Shown piece by piece: positions 50,075 to 53,096 of a DNA stretch of 53,096 nt. The first letter of the stretch is position 1. Every line of letters begins with the position of its first letter. Location of the stretch: positions 1 through 53,096 of the forward strand of contig JAAYJV010000076.1 of NCBI GenBank assembly GCA_012522755.1. The letters are read 5' to 3'. The DNA comes from Candidatus Hydrogenedens sp. Lineage in GTDB: Bacteria; Hydrogenedentota; Hydrogenedentia; Hydrogenedentales; CAITNO01. A program made the translations under genes and the position numbers. The notes beneath the pieces were generated by a model, which was not told where the DNA came from, ran no database searches, and saw only the letters and a program-made list of their open reading frames with translations.

Positions 50075-51874
50075 TTAAAATGCCTGACCGATGCTCATAT
50101 ACAACTGTATGCTTGAATCCAGATCTTTGCGCCTGTTCACGGGCATGGCCGCATCAACACGCAGGGGCCCCAAAGGCGTGAGATAGCGGACTCCGAGCCC
50201 GGCACCCCATCGCGGACTCGTGCCGAAGTCCGGGTAGATGGATTTATAGGCCATACCCCCATCCACAAAGGCGACAATACCTATTTTGTCCGTGATCTTT
50301 TTGCGCAGTTCCAATGACCAGTCCGTCAGAGAACGACCACCCATGGGATGTCCTTTTCTGTCCTGAGGCCCGATATTCTGATAGGCATAGCCCCGGACAC
50401 TGCCACCGCCTCCCGCATAGAAGCGCTCATCCGCAGGGATCTGTCCTGTGGCCGCACCGCCAAGAATGCCCAGGCGAAAACGTGTGGCAAAAATAAAATC
50501 CTGATCTGCTGTGAGAGGCTGAAAATAGCTGATATTGAATTCATTCTTCGCAAAGAACATATTCGTGTTTGTAATATCCATGAAAGGAGTGAGGCGGTTG
50601 GTGATCTGAAAACCCTGGTGACTGTCCAGAGGATCATCACGCCGGTCATAGCGCACTTCCAGGGGGAACAAAGCCAGATAATAGGTTTCGCCCTGTCGCT
50701 CGGCCTGCACCCGGCCCAGGCGAAGAGAGGCACCCCAGCCGTAAACCAATTCAGGTGAAATGATCCTTTCAATCCAGGCGCCGAATTCCACACGACGGCT
50801 CTGGTAGCGCTCCGGATGCAACTGTCTGGCACGGCCGTGAAGGGTAAGGCTTTGATCAGCCCGGCGAAATTGTTGAATATCGTAGACAGCGCCGAGACCC
50901 TGCTCGATTTCCGTGACCTGACCCTGCACACGAAGACGACGGCTCAGACTCAAAAAATTGCGGTGTTCCCATTCAAAACCGGCACCTATCCCCTCATCAG
51001 AGCGGTATTGAAGCCCTGCATGAACAGTCCGATGACGGCGCTCCATCACTTCTATCACAATGGGGATCTGTCCCTTTTCAATTTCCTCCTCTGGTGCAGG
51101 GCCGATGCGTACGATGGAAAAGAGCCCCGTTTTCTGGAGCTTCGCCTGGCCTTCTTCCAGAAGTGAAGTCTGGTATGGGGCTCCCTTCATCCACGGAAGC
51201 TCCCGTTCAACAGCCTCGGTGCGAACAGTCTCCAAACCTTCCAGACGCAGATCACCGAAGAGAAGATGAGGGCCACTGTCAAAAGTGAAAAGGATGTGCA
51301 AGGCCTTTTCTTGGCGGTCAATGCTTATTTTTCTGTCGACGATTCTGGCAAAGGGAAACCCGCCGTTACCCAACATGCGGATCAGTTGCTTTTCTCCCGC
51401 AAGAACAGTTTCCGCCCGGGCCGGCGCTCCTCTTTTCAACTCGCTGCTCTCGCTGAGAACGGTTTCCAATGCAAAAAGATCCATCTCTTCTCTGGGTGCG
51501 CTCATGGCAAGAAGGATGCTGGAAAAATGATAACACTCGCCCGTTTCAACTGTATAAGAAACACGACTGGCTTCTTTGTCCCAATGAATTTCCAGGTCTA
51601 CAAGATTGTCGTAATATCCCGCCGCATTCAAAGCGTCTTTCAACCGGTCTGTATGACGATGGGCATAGGCCTTCAACATGGCTTCGGTATCGGGAACGCC
51701 TTCTCCGGGCCAGAGCATGGGAGAATAACTTTCAAGAAGTTCCTGCAAAGCCTTGTTTCCCACAGGGCTGATCTCAATTTTCAGCGAGGCAGCCACAGCG
51801 ACGGGAGCCATAAAGACACAAAGACTGGCCGTCAACACAACGCTGCAACACACTGTCAGAAAAGACGCTTTCAC
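50075..51874 (-). CDS. tamA: TamA-like Omp85 outer-membrane protein
   Basis: A 599-residue Omp85 protein. I chose a GTG at 51874 as the start: GGA lies 9 bases ahead and it gives a clean signal peptide (KASFLTVCCSVVLTASL, cleavage near VAVAA). The frame runs back to an ATG at 51931, which would overlap the likely promoter. Residues about 25-270 form three POTRA domains (e.g. LRLEGLETVRTEAVERELPW). The rest is a 16-strand barrel with the lock motif RGYAYQN near FYAGGGGSVRGY and the terminal strand SSIQLYMSIGQAF ending in an aromatic residue. The C-terminal barrel plus three POTRA domains identify TamA rather than BamA (five POTRA). Confidence 0.92.
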   Translation of the reverse strand: MKASFLTVCCSVVLTASLCVFMAPVAVAASLKIEISPVGNKALQELLESYSPMLWPGEGVPDTEAMLKAYAHRHTDRLKDALNAAGYYDNLVDLEIHWDKEASRVSYTVETGECYHFSSILLAMSAPREEMDLFALETVLSESSELKRGAPARAETVLAGEKQLIRMLGNGGFPFARIVDRKISIDRQEKALHILFTFDSGPHLLFGDLRLEGLETVRTEAVERELPWMKGAPYQTSLLEEGQAKLQKTGLFSIVRIGPAPEEEIEKGQIPIVIEVMERRHRTVHAGLQYRSDEGIGAGFEWEHRNFLSLSRRLRVQGQVTEIEQGLGAVYDIQQFRRADQSLTLHGRARQLHPERYQSRRVEFGAWIERIISPELVYGWGASLRLGRVQAERQGETYYLALFPLEVRYDRRDDPLDSHQGFQITNRLTPFMDITNTNMFFAKNEFNISYFQPLTADQDFIFATRFRLGILGGAATGQIPADERFYAGGGGSVRGYAYQNIGPQDRKGHPMGGRSLTDWSLELRKKITDKIGIVAFVDGGMAYKSIYPDFGTSPRWGAGLGVRYLTPLGPLRVDAAMPVNRRKDLDSSIQLYMSIGQAF

Positions 51875-51926
51875 TTGCGGAATTCCAAGGTTATAATCAT
51901 TGATCCCTAAAGGCTCCCATGGAAAT

Positions 51927-51935
51927 AGCATACCA
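51927..51935 (-). promoter_or_regulatory. Candidate extended -10 promoter of tamA-tamB
   Basis: Minus strand TGG TATGCT. No convincing -35 at the usual distance, as often with extended -10 promoters. It is about 50 bases upstream of the chosen GTG start. Confidence 0.4.
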
Positions 51936-52141
51936 CAATTGTTTCAGATAAGGGGACTTCGTGCTGCCAGGTCGAATTCCAATTTCAAAGCTCTTTATAA
52001 TTTTTAAAACACTTCTGCTGCTGATCCCTTTTTCACTGTACAAGCAAAAAGAAAAGAGAAGCGAGGGTTGCTGTGTCCAGGCTGGCCACTGATTCACCAT
52101 AAATACTCTGACCCAGCCTCAGCCTCTCATTTTCTTAGTGA

Positions 52142-52343
52142 AGCTTCGTGTTACTACCCGTCAACTTCCATTATTTTTTCGAAGAAGTTCATATTGCTGA
52201 CTCTGCAAGTCATATACTTCCAAGATATTGTGAGATTCTCGATTCGACAAACTGTCTTCCGACAATCACGAAAAAATAATGATTTGGGAAACCTTGAAAA
52301 ACGTTGAGAGTCACTCCTGGGAACGCCAATTTCCACATTGGCA
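52142..52343 (-). repeat. Module D copy 2
   Basis: Minus-strand copy of the 29262-29460 element, ungapped. Part of its outer end (CCGTCAACTTCC, CGAAGAAGTT) recurs a third time at about 52729-52765. Confidence 0.8.
52316..52343 (+). repeat. Palindromic repeat A5
   Basis: Same 27-base sequence as A1 and A3, with the internal hairpin GCCAATTTCCACATTGGC. Its inverted partner is the degenerate A6 at 53067-53091. Confidence 0.8.
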
Positions 52344-52478
52344 GACAGCGTGTTATGACCCGGAGAAGTTATAAACCTGATTGCGGCATGATATCTCTAT
52401 TTTCTTGAACAAATCCATTACTCTGAATACTTTCCGGCTGAGGATGAGCATATCGTGGGAGAACAAAAAGGCGGAAAA

Positions 52479-52587
52479 CCGGGCATGACGGCGGGGGGTA
52501 TGTCTTGGGGCAAATAAGAGACTTGAAGGGATCAGACGTCTCTGGGGAGTCGGACGGATCGGTCGGATCAGTCGGATCGGACGGATG
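52479..52587 (-). repeat. Module B copy 2
   Basis: Minus-strand copy with about 4.4 units of the 9-bp GATCCGACT-type tract followed by the shared tail ending in CCCCGCCGTCATGCCCGG. Confidence 0.78.
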
Positions 52588-52826
52588 TGCGAGGGGCGTG
52601 GCAAGTCTTGGGATACAAAAGAGACTCCGGAGTGACATATAAGCCTTTTCCTCTCATTTTCTTAGTGAAGCTTCGTACCTTCGTGACGACCTGCTTAAAA
52701 CGTCACCCCATTTCTCGGCGGTTCTCCGTATTACTATCCGTCAACTTCCGTCATTTGTACGAAGAAGTTTACTCAAAAAGCCACATAAGTTTTTATTCTA
52801 ATATTATCCAAAGACTCGCCAGCGCC

Positions 52827-52914
52827 CGCGTCATTCCTGCGAAAGCAGGGATCTTGCGTATATTCAAGTCCTCATGTCGCCTTAAGATTCCTGCGAAAGC
52901 AGGAATGACGCAGG
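52827..52914. repeat. Inverted pair of ATTCCTGC-type hairpins
   Basis: Each unit contains TCCTGCGAAAGCAGG, a 6-bp stem with a GAAA loop. The outer arms GCGTCATTCCTGC (52828-52840) and GCAGGAATGACGC (52899-52911) are perfect complements, so the pair can also fold as one long stem. Similar ATTCCC-GGGAAT palindromes are known in Neisseria and other bacteria. Confidence 0.82.
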
Positions 52915-52992
52915 CGAAAATCTTCTCTTGAGGTTCAGATGGGCATTGCGAAGACATCAGCCCTTCGCCTTTTCTTTCTTAGTGAACCGACC

Positions 52993-53066
52993 TGTCCGTC
53001 CGACTCCCCTGAAAGGTCTGATCCCTTCAAGTCTCTTATTTGCCTCAAGACATACCCCCGCCGTCA
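52993..53066 (+). repeat. Module B copy 3 (shortened)
   Basis: Starts TCCGTCCGACTCCCC and shares a tail CTGATCCCTTCAAGTCTC with copy 2, ending at CCCCGCCGTCA next to A6. The 9-bp tract is reduced to little more than one unit. Confidence 0.72.
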
Positions 53067-53091
53067 GCCAATGGGGACATTGGCGCTCCCA
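53067..53091 (-). repeat. Degenerate palindromic repeat A6
   Basis: GCCAATGGGGACATTGGC followed by GCTCCCA; it keeps the 6-bp stem of the A family while loop and flank have changed, with both arms still complementary. Confidence 0.65.
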
Positions 53092-53096
53092 CGATA

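Larger units (their letters stand above)
51936..53096. other. Repeat-rich spacer without genes (third of three, to window end)
   Basis: More than 1.1 kb with no supported gene. It holds a second copy of module D, module B in two orientations, palindromes A5 and A6 in inverted orientation, an inverted pair of ATTCCTGC/GCAGGAAT hairpins, and pieces of a CTTAGTGAAGCTTCG motif at about 52127-52150, 52656-52680 and 52970-52986. Open frames here are set by repeats and lack ribosome sites. Confidence 0.75.

Noticed and set aside
51936-53096. CRISPR array in the right-hand spacer
   Set aside because: Repeats are of several kinds, unevenly spaced, in both orientations, and there are no cas genes.

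Overview
This window comes from a diderm (Gram-negative) bacterium of moderate GC content. Evidence for two membranes: a TamA/Omp85 barrel with TamB, a YdbH-like AsmA protein with its YnbE/YdbL partners, a GspC-like type II secretion protein, several lipoproteins, and type IV pilus ATPases. The DUF1559-style pseudopilin ([20 protein letters not shown] followed by an ARAREAARR stretch) together with short-period intergenic repeats resembles Hydrogenedentota, Sumerlaeota or Lentisphaerota-type genomes. This placement is an inference from protein style, not a proof.

Layout. 1-5.1 kb: partial gspC-like gene, leuA with a long leader, a glycerophosphodiesterase lipoprotein, and a stand-alone pseudopilin gene with its own promoter and UUCG terminator. 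5.1-11.6 kb: an envelope cluster read leftward (CapA-like lipoprotein, transglutaminase-like protein, YdbH-like AsmA protein, fused YnbE-YdbL). 11.6-12.4 kb: repeat-rich spacer. 12.5-14.2 kb: an NSS sodium symporter with a 44-residue membrane partner overlapping its stop codon. 14.2-21 kb: pilB, pilT, pilS, pilR and a lipoprotein. 21-28.9 kb: Gfo/Idh/MocA oxidoreductase, second transglutaminase paralogue, secA, a degenerate sensor-kinase-like protein, and RNase D. 28.9-29.6 kb: second repeat-rich spacer. 29.6-34.9 kb: EamA transporter, secreted tandem alpha/beta hydrolase, and a PTS EIIA domain fused to an MgtE magnesium transporter. 34.9-41.6 kb: a compact nine-gene operon, infC-rpmI-rplT-hisA-tyrA-tmk-holB-ricT-tatD, several genes coupled by 4-base overlaps, preceded by a promoter and a leader terminator. 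41.8-42.8 kb: DsrE-like protein and a methyltransferase. 42.8-51.9 kb: tamA, tamB, an MtaA/UroD-like methyltransferase and an unknown polytopic membrane protein. 51.9-53.1 kb: a third repeat-rich spacer to the window end.

Functional themes. Two separate intermembrane lipid/protein bridge systems (TamAB and YdbH/YnbE/YdbL) lie 36 kb apart. Translation, replication and amino-acid synthesis genes share one operon with a ribosomal-leader-like attenuator and a non-AUG infC start. The three spacers share a common family of repeats (paired palindromes in inverted orientation, 9-bp tandem tracts, a roughly 100-bp module and a roughly 200-bp module). The most unusual gene architectures are the EIIA-MgtE fusion, the YnbE-YdbL fusion and the histidine-less kinase-like protein next to secA.
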